64,000 nucleotides of DNA. Source: Podospora comata (Eukaryota > Ascomycota > Sordariomycetes > Sordariales > Podosporaceae). The notes below the pieces were generated by a model. That model did no database searches. It was not told the origin of the DNA and worked only from the letters and a program-made list of their open reading frames with translations. Of the stretch, positions 10,432-20,840 are shown in pieces. The translations under genes were made by a program, and so were the position numbers. Within the stretch, counting starts at the first letter, position 1, and every line of letters begins with the position of its first letter. Location: the NCBI GenBank assembly GCA_017354895.1, contig CP071494.1:4154001-4218000 (forward strand), written 5' to 3'.

Positions 10432-13400
10432 ATGTTCTCAAACCAGGGTGGGCGCAAGTCGGTCGATAGCTTGTCGTCGACATTGTCCGCCGGCCATCGA
10501 ACGGAGTTCCCATTTCACGGGTATGCTCTTACCCCCTGTCTCCCACTGCGCGGCCGCCGGTCCACAGCTAACAGCTCGACAGCAAAGGACCGAGCAGCCC
10601 ACAACGCCAACGTAGAGACTCGACAGCAAGCTCCATCTATTCGGTGGGCGGATCGCTGGACGCCTCCGCCGGTTGGACCAGCGCCGTCTTCGAATCGGGT
10701 CAGAATGCCATCTCCACGCTGCTGCAACCCCCTATAGTCCGGACAGGCCTGCTTCCACATACGAGCGCCCCTGCTTCGAGCGCGCACAAACCTCCGACCG
10801 CCCGGGACATACCTCCCGTGACACTTACGAATGTACCCCACGTCGATGCTTCCGAGTTCAGACCATACCTCTCCCAGGTTGGGGCGTTATATGAGCAGTT
10901 GCGGCGAATCCAAGCCGAGGAAGACGAGAATGCGAACGCCTCAAACCGACGAAGCACCAAAGCTGACGAGGCGCCCGAAACCTCGGTGGACGAGGGTCAT
11001 TTGCGCCCTGCAAGACGGCCTGGCTTGTCGTCGAGGAGAACTTCGACTGCATCCATCTCGTCCCTCACCTCGATAGACTCGCCCACTCTTCCTCGGCGGC
11101 CCAGTTCCGGTCTCAGAACCCGACAAGCGCAGGGACCACCACCTTTGTCGACCGTTCCCGCTGTATATTTTGAGGAGGACTTTCACCTTGAGAATCCACG
11201 GACTTTTGATGTAGTCAGCGAGCGATCCGAGGTGGTAAGGCCGGCGCCGGGGGATGATAAAGGGGGACCGAATGGACTAGCTGCGGCGCCTCGGAAGGCT
11301 CTAGCGACCAATGCGATCTTACAGGAGAAGCTCTCGTGGTATATGGATACGATTGAATGGCATCTGATTCAGTCCATCTCGACGGCATCAACGACTTTTT
11401 TCAGTGCGCTGGGTTCTCTGCGGGAACTGCACTCGGAAGCGGCCGACTCAGTAGAAAGGATCAAGGCACTGCGCAAGGAGCTGGAAAACCTAGACGAAGA
11501 GATTGCTACAGGGGGGCTCAACATCATACAACAACGGCGGAGGAGGGAAAATCTGAAGCAGTTACACGACGCCGTCACACAACTCCGGAAAATAGTAGAC
11601 GGTGTTGCCGTCTGCGAGTCCCTTGTGGATGCTGGAAACATCGATGAAGCTTTGGACAACATCGATGGCTTGGAGAAGCTCATCGCTGGCGAATTGCCCG
11701 AGGGTGGTAGTCAGTCTGGAGTGAGTCTGGTGGACCTGCGGGGTGCCACAGCTCTCCAGGGCGTGAGCAACGATTTGTCTACTCTGCGATTCCGGATCGG
11801 AAAGGCATATGAAGGAAGGTTTCTCAACACTCTGCTTACGGATCTCCAAAACCACGTCAAACAGGTGTCTGCGCATGAGGTGCTCATGCGCTGGAGTAGT
11901 GCTTCGATGCGAGCCCGCGGCGCCCACAGTCGTGAACCATCGGCGTTCCCGTCTTATATGGCGGCGACAGACATTCTGAGGATAGAGCTGTTGCCTAGTC
12001 TGACGGGGCTGCATCGGGCCAAGTTCATCACTGTGGCCGCGACTGCATATCGCGAGGCAGCGATGAAGGAGATCAAAGCCATCATCCGACGGCCGCTGCC
12101 TAGCTCCAGCGATGACGACGACACGGCGTCGATGATGTCGATGCAGTCCAGCTCGACGATGAACCGAGGCGCCAGTCCGCGGACTCAGCAGGACCGATCC
12201 ATCCAGTTGGCTAGAAACCTGCGAGCATTGGACCCTCTGGATGCCGAAACCTTGCTGGTAAAGATCTACATTGGTGTTACGGAGGCTCTCAGGAGATTGA
12301 GCACGCAGATGAAGGTCTTGTTGGATGTTGCAAGCACGATAGGCGACGCAGGTCCATCCGGGCTGAAGTCGCCACCGCTCAGGTCGCCCCCTATGAGTCC
12401 TCCAGCAAGACCACCATCGAGAGCTGCGGTCGAGGCCCAGGAGGAGATCCATGCGGCAGTGGATATTTCCAACTTTCTCGGGCAAGCGATTGACGCAGCT
12501 CAGGAAAAGATTGTCAAGGTGCTTCGGGTAAGGTCTGAGCAGAGCAAACGGCTGGATCTTGTCTCCTTCCTGCGGTACTTTACCCTCAACCTTTACTTTG
12601 CCAACGAGTGCGAGGCCATATCTGGACGGAGCGGCACGGCACTGAAGACGCTAGTAAATGGTCACATCGCAGACTTTGTCAAACTCCACGGCGACGCACA
12701 AACTCAAAAGCTCGCCCAGGGCATGGAGTCAGACCAGTGGAACGCGGCTGACTTCACCGAGAAGGACACGGACCTGCTGAATCGGATTCTCGAGTGCAGC
12801 ACCAGAGATGCTGCCGCGTGGACGGAGGGCACACAGGTCTGGCATCCCCATCCGGACGCGCCGCAGGAAAGGAGCGAGGCCAACGGCGGAGGAGATGAAC
12901 CAGACGTCGTATCCGCCCAAGCAAACGGCGGCGGCAGCCCTGCTGCCACGAGAAGCAGAACCCGCAGCGCTGTAATCGAATCCGAGTCTTACCTCCTCCC
13001 CAACTCGGCCATCCTCTGCATGATGGGCATGGAGAATTTCTTGCAGCTCATCACCTCGATCCCGTCCATGACAACGGACATTTCGTCGTCCCTCATCGCC
13101 TACCTCCAGCTTTTCAACTCGAGGTGCAAGCAGCTCATCCTGGGTGCGGGAGCGACTCGGTCTGCTGGGCTGAGAAACATCACGACCAAGCACCTCGCTC
13201 TCGCGTCCCAGGCGCTGGCTTTCATGGCGGCTATCATCCCGCATGTTCGGGAGTTTGTCCGGAGGCACTGCGCCGGGTCGGTGGTTACGTCTACGATGGG
13301 GGAGTTTGACAAGGTGAGGAGGGACTTGATGGAGCATCAGAATAGTATTTATGACAAGCTGGTGGAGATTATGACTGGGCGGGTGGGGTTGGCGGGGCGG

Positions 13401-14046
13401 AAGGTGAGGGCTTTGGCGTGGGATGATGATGATGGGAAAGGGGGGTCGGTGGTGAGTGAGTATATGGAGGGGTTGGCGAAGGATACGGTGACGCTGCACA
13501 AGAACTTGACGAGGCATTTGCCCGAGGGGACGGTGAGGTATATTATGATGCCGGTTTTTAGGAATTACAAGGAGACGCTTGGGGGGGCGTATAGGGAGGT
13601 GGAGGTTGGGGTTGGGGGGAGGGAGAGGTATGTCTTTTGTCGAGTCCTGATTGCTGGGGAATGGTTGCTAATGATGGGACAGGATGCTCCGCGACGTGGA
13701 ATTTTTTCAGTCACGACTAGGAAGGATTGATGGGTTTGGGGACGCGGGGGAGTTTCTTCTTGGTGTTATTAACTCCAAGACGGTTGTTGGTAATGCTTCG
13801 GGGTCGTCGTTGGCGGTGGTGGATAAAATACCGTCAAGGGCAGGGTCGAGGGCGGCGTCGCCTGCTCCTCCTCCTCCTCCGCCGCAGTTGGGGCACTCGT
13901 TGAGTGTGAATATTTCTACGAGTCCGGGGATTGAGGTGGAGGAGGGGAAGAAGTCCAGTGAGAGTAAGGAGGGGTCGTCGGAGGGGGGGAAGAATAGTGC
14001 TGAGGAGAAGAAATCGCCACCGCTGCCGGCTGAGGAAAAGGAGTAG
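10432..14046 (+). CDS. VPS54: GARP complex tethering subunit VPS54
   Basis: Exons 10432-10520, 10583-13627 and 13683-14046 give 1165 residues; introns are 62 and 55 bases. VPS54 is a subunit of the GARP tethering complex, which captures endosome-derived vesicles at the trans-Golgi. The protein has a Ser-rich disordered N-terminus, the DFHLENPRTFDVVSERSEVV block, an N-terminal helical tethering domain with the ALRKELENLDEEIATGGLNI coiled-coil (about residues 285-340), a middle region, and the C-terminal Vps54 domain with AILCMMGMENFLQLITSIPS (about 860-930). The last exon ends in a Pro/Ser/Lys-rich low-complexity tail. The start MFSNQGGRKSVDSLSS opens an exon that splices into the KGPSSPQ frame in phase. 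Confidence 0.9.
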
Positions 14047-14503
14047 GATTTGGGGACGAGGCAGGCGAGAAAGATGGGGTATTTGAGTGGGGTTGTTGGG
14101 CAGAGGGGGAGGGACGTGAATGTGCTTAGATGAGGGGGTTTGTTTGTGTCTGAACTATTGTTTTTTATTATATACCTATGGTTGGTTTTCTAGATGTGCT
14201 GTATCGGGGGTGGTGGAGGGTGCTTGCATGATGAGCTGGTAGCTATTATGGTTATAGGGGTAGTTGGTTTATAGGAAAAAGGGGATTTGAGCGACGTTGC
14301 ATATTGTGAAACTTATGGGGAATTGGGGCACACCTGGTTGGCATGTCATAATCAGATGAGATGCTAGATACTGTCGACAACCTACTGTACCTTTTTTTCG
14401 ACTCTTCTTGCGGACTTTGGCAGGTTTCTTTGGATAACGAGGTAGCATGTCAATATGATCTGTCTACACCTTTCCATTGTTCCAAATAAGTTTAAGCGTG
14501 AAA

Positions 14504-14557
14504 AAGAGAAATTCTAGGGGGGCATTGCCCTTTTTCTAGGGGAGCATTACCCCCCAT
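14504..14557 (+). repeat. Left terminal inverted repeat
   Basis: The arm begins AAGAGAAATTCTAGGGGGGC and ends ATTACCCCCCAT, with an internal second copy of the CTAGGGG word. It pairs with 14880-14937. Confidence 0.8.
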
Positions 14558-14879
14558 GGGGTTAGGGTTATATATGGTCCCTGACCTGCCTTGTATATTA
14601 TTAACCACATTATCAACCACATCAACACTCACACCCTTGCAATTAAAGGCTCGGCAAAAGCCTGGTAATTGAAGCCCTGGCAGTTGAAGCCCTGGGTGAG
14701 GTGGTGTGAAGTTGAAGGCTTGCATTGGTGCGTGGGCATCGAGCATTAACACCACGGCAGTATATTTACTACAATACTTCTAAATATAAGAATACACTGT
14801 GATTTTTAGGGCACAAAATGCACTGCGATGCTGGTGATAATGGAAATGAATGGGTGTGATGGGAAAGGTATGTTGCGGT

Positions 14880-14937
14880 ATGGGGGGTAATGCCCCCCCT
14901 AGAAAAAGGGTAATAATGCCCCCCTAGAATTTTTCTT
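14880..14937 (-). repeat. Right terminal inverted repeat
   Basis: Reverse complement begins AAGAAAAATTCTAGGGGGGC and ends ATTACCCCCCAT, matching the left arm. It is followed at once by a run of A. Confidence 0.8.
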
Positions 14938-15059
14938 AAAAAAAAAAAAAGGTATGTAAAGTATAATAATCCCCAAACCAGATTCCCAGAACCCAATAAT
15001 GAACCGATATATCCAAAAACGCCATAACAGTCATAAAACTACACCACCGCCCTCCCTAC

Positions 15060-16555
15060 TTATAGTATGAGGAACGCACTACCCCCAATAACCCCAAAAA
15101 CCATCGCCGCCGTCACAAACCCGGCCGCGACCCTCTCCCCCGTGGTGATGGGCTTGTACTCCTTCCCCGTCATCCAACTCCCCGGCCCGTCCGCACCCCC
15201 ATTCACATCCCCCTTGCTCGTCCCGCCCGTGTCCCCCGTAACAGGCACATCAACCCTATCCACCAACGTCGACGCCACCGCGCTCAAGGCATTCATCTGC
15301 TCCCCCACCCCGTTCATCCCGTCATACCCCCCCTTTGTCCAGCTGAACCCACAAGCCGTCCCTGGCCTGCCACGAAAGGGTTGCTCCCCAGGTGGTGCCT
15401 CAGTCGGCGAACCCGAACAGGCCTTCGCCGCTGCAATAGCGCTATTGGTCAGAAGCGGGGAGATGGACTCGAATGTATAAGGCGCCAGCTGTGTCGTCCT
15501 CGCCAGCCAACGAGTGAGATACCCCTTGAAACTCCGCTGATCAATATCGCAAAATCCCGGAGGTTCACAAAACTGTTCAAACATGACCCTCTCCCCATCG
15601 GTGCTGTTGGTGAAGAACGTCCTCTCGGCGGAAGCCAAGTGGCTGTCGAGGCGTCGTTTCCAGATCGGGTTCCCATCGGTAAAATTATACATCACCGCCG
15701 ACCCGTGGATGAAAATGCCCGCGTTGTACGTCCACTGGATCTCGTCGATGGAGTCACAGCTGTTGCCCTCCTCCGGCTTGACCGTCACGCCGTCTAGCAC
15801 GTCACCGTCCCGAAAAAGGCCGGTCTCTTCCTGCCAGGTGTAGATCTTGGCTGCCCACTCGGCGTAGGTAACGTTACCCGTGAAGCGAGCTAGTCGGGAG
15901 GCGATGTTGAAGAAGCAGCCGTTGGAGATGGAGTTGCGGTAGTTGAAGCCGCGGTTGAAGCGGAAGATTTGCCAGGGGAGGCCGCCGCCGCAGCCGGAGG
16001 ACTCGTTTTCCTCCCAGCGTTGGGCCCATTGGTTGAAGACTGCTTGGGCGAGGGCGAGGTATTGTGGTTGGTCGGGGCCAGGGTCGGGGAATTTGAGCTC
16101 GGCGGCTGTCATGGCTGTCATGGCCCAGAAGCCTTGGTCGTCGTTGCCCAGCGTGCGGGTTTGGTTGCGGGGCATGAAGTCCCGGGTGGGGGCGGCTTGG
16201 TGGAGGATGGCTTGCTTTGTGATGTCGTTGTAGGTGTCGTCGCCGGTGAGCTGCCAGTAGTCGATTAGGGTGCCGAACATGGCGCCTGCTTCCCACCAGA
16301 AGTAGGGGTCTGGGAGGTTGCCGGGGGTGTCACCGGGGAGGTGGCCGGTGTAGTATTTTGTGAGGCCGAAGGCGATTTCGGCGGCGGCGGCTTTCACGGA
16401 AGCTGGAAGAGGGGGGTTGGGGTTAGGTTGGTGATGGCTAAAGGAGGAAAGGGTTAAAGGGGTGACTGACCTTCATCACTTATTACCATGTCAATAGCTG
16501 TGACAGTCTGCATCAACAAACTCGCCATCCCAAGGATGCCTCCTAATAACCTCAT
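15060..16555 (-). CDS. GH76 mannan endo-1,6-alpha-mannosidase, DCW1/DFG5 family
   Basis: Exons 16471-16555 and 15060-16402, with a 68-base intron, give 475 residues. GH76 proteins of the Dcw1/Dfg5 type act at the fungal cell surface, where they are thought to attach GPI proteins to the wall glucan by processing the GPI mannan. Residues 1-20 form a signal peptide (MRLLGGILGMASLLMQTVTA). The catalytic region has YWQLTGDDTYND, the aspartate pair in LGNDDQGFWAMTAM, and the SCGGGLPWQ-like block (SGCGGGLPWQIF). The protein ends in a hydrophobic VAAGFVTAAMVFGVIGGSAF tail, as expected of a GPI anchor signal. Several NxT/NxS glycosylation sites are present. It converges on VPS54. Confidence 0.92.
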
Positions 16556-17324
16556 GATATCGAGTGTGTGTGTGTATGTGTAAAGAAGAAAATACAACAA
16601 AAAAGAATCGAAGAAGCCCCTACCAAGCAATGATAGAGAAACAAACCACCAAACCACCAACAGCGTCAGAGAGCTCAAGGTATACAGCGAAGCAACTGAT
16701 AGTCCATCCGTGAATAGGTATATCAGTAGGTGCCCGGTATGGTCCTGTCCGTTTGTCCGGCCTCGAAGCAAATCCGAACCGTCGAATCAGTCTCCCCTTC
16801 TCTTGTCCTACAACAGTTGGTCTCAGCCCTCTAGCAATAAGGTTGATATCAACCCTTCTTTTCAGGCCCCCAAATTCCAAGCCTTCCTTCCAACTTGTCG
16901 CTTAGAAATTGGCGCGCGGCCGGCCGTTGGTTGAGTGAGAAAACAGCCACAATGGTAACCTCGTATCGTCAGACAAAAAGCCCGTTCCAAGTAGGTCGAA
17001 GGATCCTTCGAACAGTAACAAGATTGCCGAGCGCAGGGACAGTGGGAGTCGAAAACCAAGAAAGGGCACAGCCTCAAAGAACGTATAGTCGAAAGGGAAA
17101 TATAGAAGTCGCAAAAAAAGCCTAAACCAGAGGTGTGTATATCTGTATATAAAAAAACGAACGCTCACCGACCGTCTAGGTGGGGGTTGTTACTTCAAAT
17201 CGAAACGAAGGAGAAGAGAGAGAAAAGAGAAAAGAAAGAAAGTCACACCTCTAAGCCCATGAACCACAATGGCAGATGGACAACAGGCGGTGGTGATGTA
17301 AAAGGGAGAAGGAGAGGAAGTGAA

Positions 17325-17355
<31 letters not shown>

Positions 17356-18008
17356 CAGAGAGAGAAAAAGATGAGATGGAAGATCACAGATCTGCCCAGC
17401 TGCCAAAGTTTCACAAACCCCCATCCAGCCTAGACCTGGATGGAAAAAAGACAAGAGGGAAACAAAACACATGAATCTCAGCCCAAGCCAAGTGCAACTG
17501 CAATTTGGCTTGCTGCTGACGCCCGGTTGACTTGACATGTCGACCCCAAACCTGATGTGTTTCAGGTGCCCCGTTGACGTTGTCCCGGAGGGCTGTGCAA
17601 GGAGAGGGCCGACCCCTGTCTCCCCCCCACTGCCGCGAATCGCCATCAGTTGAGATCTGAATGTCTTGGCATGAAAAGATCTTTGATCAATCATGCTACA
17701 TATCAGACGGTTGTTAGCTAGTGATATTCAGAAGAGAATACGTCGAGGCTGCCCATGCCAGTTTAGAAAGGTTTCTCTTTGCTAAGTCAACCCCTGATTG
17801 ATGACAACACAATGACCACCACTCAAGCATGCCAAGGCTCGAATGTTTCCAGACCAATGTCTGTCAAGTACGACTTCACTTGACCCAGAGAAATCCTTCA
17901 TAACCTCCTTTTTGTCTATCCTCTATATACATCATAACAGTAACAAGATTTGCGCTGAAAAAACACGCAACGAAATGGGTATCCTAACACTCCTCAACCT
18001 ACGGCAAC
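16556..18008. other. Intergenic region upstream of GH76, downstream of the NAP gene
   Basis: About 1.45 kb between the GH76 start and the 3' end of the NAP-family gene. It contains short TG repeats near the GH76 start and a long GA/AG purine repeat (about 17305-17372). The ORFs here are low-complexity shadows; I see no gene. It likely contains the GH76 promoter. Confidence 0.55.
17305..17372. repeat. GA-rich purine microsatellite
   Basis: A purine tract of repeated AG/GA units. Opposite-strand ORFs that read it as Leu/Ser repeats are artefacts of composition. Confidence 0.85.
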
Positions 18009-19126
18009 TTAGTGCTTGCACCCGTGGGCGCAGGCCTTGTGCTTCTTGCTGGGCTTGTCGCCATCCTCCTCAGACTCATCGTCGTCAGACTCATCATCCT
18101 CGCCATCGCTGATGTCGTCGCTCTCCTGGGCCTGCTCTGTTTGGTTGTTAGTATTCTACATTCTGTTCACTGCTAACTCTGTCAACGGGGGCGACTTACG
18201 GAAGTACTTGAGGGCGTTGGGCCAGAGGTCATCAGCAATGGCCATGGCAACGGTATCGCCATCAGGGAAAATGTCAAGCTCTTCCTCGTCCTCCCAATCC
18301 TCATCATCCTCATCCTCCTTCATCTCCTCATCCTCCTCAACCTTCTCGCCGGCCTGGCGCTTCTTGCGGTCCTCGGCCTCCTTCTTGAGGGCCTCGATGT
18401 TCTCCTCGGCGGAGACTCGTTCGCCAATGAAGCCGAAGAAGCAGAAGAAGCTCACAGAACCAGCGTCCTCGGCTTCGATTTTCTCCTTCAGCTCCTTCTG
18501 CTTGGGGGTGAGCTCCTTCTTCTCCTTACCTTCCTTCTTGGGGGCAGCCTTCTCCTCCTCCCAGGCAGCCTTGGCAAGGGACAAGAGACCGTTGGTCAGG
18601 TCCTTGCCGTCCTTCCACTTGATATCGACAGGCTCGCTGACATAGCCGACGAAGCCGTCCTTGCCGTGGCGCCACCAGAACTTCTTCTCGAGGACCTTGT
18701 CCTCAAAGTAGTCATTCTCCTCGAACTCGAACTTGATGGAGACGCTGCGGGGGTCTCCGCCCTCAACGGGGGTGTCGATCTCGAAGCGCTTGACGTCAAT
18801 GGACTTGATGGAACCGAGGAGGATCTGAGCATCGGTGGGCTGGATGAAGGCGTCAATGTCCTCGGGGGCCTGCTCGATAACAAGGGGCCAGAAGTGCTCG
18901 ATCTTGGAGACGATCTCGGCGCGCTTTACGTAGAGGTCCTTGGAAAGGTTGTACTGGTGGCGGACTGGGAGGTTCAAAGCGTTAGTATTCGGCAGTCGCA
19001 AGGGCGCAGCAACGGTCGCGGGGGTGGGAACTCACTAATCTCGGTCTCGACATCGTCGAACTGAGCCTCAATTTCACCCAGCTGGTCGTAGGTAGCGAAG
19101 ATCTCTTCGGCGGTGACGATGGCCAT
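18009..19126 (-). CDS. Nucleosome assembly protein family, SET/VPS75-type histone chaperone
   Basis: Exons 19036-19126, 18200-18964 and 18009-18136 (introns 71 and 63 bases) give 327 residues. NAP/SET proteins bind histones H2A-H2B or H3-H4 and work in the nucleus in chromatin assembly. The N-terminus has the dimerisation helix (FDDVETEIIRHQYNLSKDLY), followed by the NAP fold with KIEHFWPLVI, the DYFEDKVLEKKFWWR acidic/aromatic block, and FFCFFGFIGERV near the C-terminal end of the domain. The tail is highly acidic (EDEEMKEDEDDEDWEDEEEL, then GEDDESDDDESEEDGD) and ends CAHGCKH. Length and the single NAP domain match SET/Vps75 better than the larger Nap1, so the SET-type label is a judgement. 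Confidence 0.88.
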
Positions 19127-19286
19127 TGTGTCTGATTTGAATGGGTAAAAGACTGGGGAGATGGGTCGAGAGTGAGATGTGAGAGGAGGAGAATATGCGG
19201 TGAAGAAGTAAGAAAATAAGTGCCGTGGGACAGAGAGTTGGTTGGCTTTTTAAGCTACAGGTAACTGATAGACCCTCGACAGGCGC

Positions 19287-19308
19287 AAAAAAAAAAAAAA
19301 AAAAAAAA
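19287..19308 (+). repeat. Poly-A run of 22
   Basis: Homopolymer A in the promoter region of the NAP-family gene; such dA:dT tracts commonly exclude nucleosomes in fungal promoters. Confidence 0.9.
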
Positions 19309-20707
19309 GGTTCTGCCCCTCCTCGTCGCAAGGCAGCCTACCAGCAGAGTCGCATCAATGCAGCGCGGGGTCCTGCCCTTCCATCTGCCCCGCCAAAAAG
19401 TTGTGAACTGGAGCTTGGCATCCACACAACTGCGAAAAGATAGTGGGGTAGCAAGAACGGCGGAGACCCGGGACCCTGCCAAGCAAGGTGGGGCCGTTAT
19501 GCGTTCAACGGCGAGCTCTCCCTGCCGGCCTGCCCGGCCCGAGGGGTATCCATCCCGGGGGTCTTTCTTCTAGGCACGCCAAGTCCCCGCTCATTAACAA
19601 TTTGGCCTCTGTATGCGTTTCTATAAGGTGTGGGCAATTGTGTCAAAAGCTCCTTCTGGCCCGTCTAGTTGTGAGTGCTCGCTTGACAGTTGCTGAGAGT
19701 GTGCCTTCTCATCATACAATCACCAATCACGAAACATATAGGCAGATAGGTAGCCACACGATTGCTATCTCTTCCTTCTAACCTTTGCCTCAGCCCCGGC
19801 TTTGACACAGGGCTGTTGGGAGCTCATGGCGGGTACCCCCACCATAAAGTGCCGTAACGCAATGAGAAGCTCTCACAAACTACGCCAATGACAGCGTGGA
19901 GGTCATGAACAACCCCCGCGGAACCTCCATGGACATAAATGGCCTATAAAAAGCCCTCTTGCCCCTTTTTCAAGCAACCCGTCCTCTTATAAACTTGTTC
20001 ATCTCATCCTGAAGCCAAACACAGCTGTCACAAAGCAAAGACACGAACGCGTGGAGACAGGCATACCAACAGCAGCTCTTTACCGCCAGTCTGCAACGCT
20101 GAGGCCCTTCCCTTCCGCTATCGGGCTGTGTTTCGTCGGAACAAGCTGCTTTATCAGTTTCCGTCTCCTCGACGAGCTTATCTCTCCTTTTCGCAAGCAC
20201 CTTCGCCAGCAGCCAGAGCCACAATGCATTGTCTTATTGTTCCCCGAAGTCGGGACCGTTCTTTACTTCTGCCCCAAGGTTATCAACGGCCTTGGGGTTC
20301 GAGGGGGGTTGCTCTTTGTCCAGTCGGACGCTCCGCAATTGACTTTCTCTTAGTCAACAGATGGCGCTCCTTGCCAGCAACTGCCAGCGCGTGACCGCAT
20401 CACCTTCCCAATAACTCGTTTTCAGGTGTCATCCCGAGTTCATCTGCTGCCTGACCGGTGAGCGTTTGGGTAAAGCGGCGGTTCAGTTGCCGATGGAAGG
20501 ATTGATGTGACGACGAAAAAGCCGATCCGAACTCACCCGCTTCCGGGATGCTCACCGGCCACCGGAGTTCATTTTTGAGAAGTAACAATCGGGTTTTGTT
20601 TTTTGAACTCGAAACGTATTTTCGTAAATTTTGACTCACGGTGGCGGTAAAGTTACCGAGACACAGTATTGAGTCTTGTTCGCCATCAATTGGGAAATAG
20701 GAAGGTG

Positions 20708-20714
20708 TATAAAA
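20708..20714 (+). promoter_or_regulatory. Putative TATA box of the asparaginase-ankyrin gene
   Basis: TATAAAA on the coding strand, 133 bases before the start codon at 20841. Position and motif suit a TATA element, but no transcription start is known. Confidence 0.4.
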
Positions 20715-20840
20715 CGCCCCCAGGTTCTCCACCAAGGAACAACCCTATTTCAACCTACCGGCACTCAAGTAGACAAACCTGCCTCGAACTTGCCGAAATT
20801 CTCGACTTAGTTCAGTTCGACATTCAACAGGGCCGGCAGA

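Larger units (their letters stand above)
14504..14937. mobile_element. Short non-autonomous DNA element (MITE-like) with terminal inverted repeats
   Basis: Two near-identical inverted arms of about 54-58 bases bound a 434-base unit: left arm 14504-14557, right arm 14880-14937. Each arm contains two copies of a CTAGGGGGGCATTA-like word in tandem. When the right arm is reverse-complemented it matches the left with about three mismatches and two small gaps. The interior has no convincing coding sequence; it holds a tandem TTGAAGCCCTGG word at about 14673-14695. Size, arms and non-coding content are those of a miniature inverted-repeat transposable element. A target-site duplication could not be fixed because the right flank is a poly-A run. 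The family is not recognised. Confidence 0.7.
14047..15059. other. Convergent 3' spacer holding an inverted-repeat element
   Basis: About 1 kb between the 3' ends of VPS54 and the GH76 gene. The middle is occupied by a short inverted-repeat element (14504-14937). The first 450 bases and the last 120 hold T/G-rich 3' UTR-like sequence and no gene. Confidence 0.7.
19127..20840. other. Divergent promoter region, NAP gene / asparaginase gene
   Basis: About 1.7 kb between divergent starts. It contains a 22-base poly-A run, an isolated TATAAAAAG near 19946 and a TATAAAA 133 bases before the asparaginase start. No coding gene is recognised. Confidence 0.55.

Noticed and set aside
11562-12485. 307-codon minus-strand ORF
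   Set aside because: Antisense to VPS54 exon 2 with no family signal.
17133-17474. ORFs over the GA repeat
   Set aside because: Charged repeat reading of a purine microsatellite.
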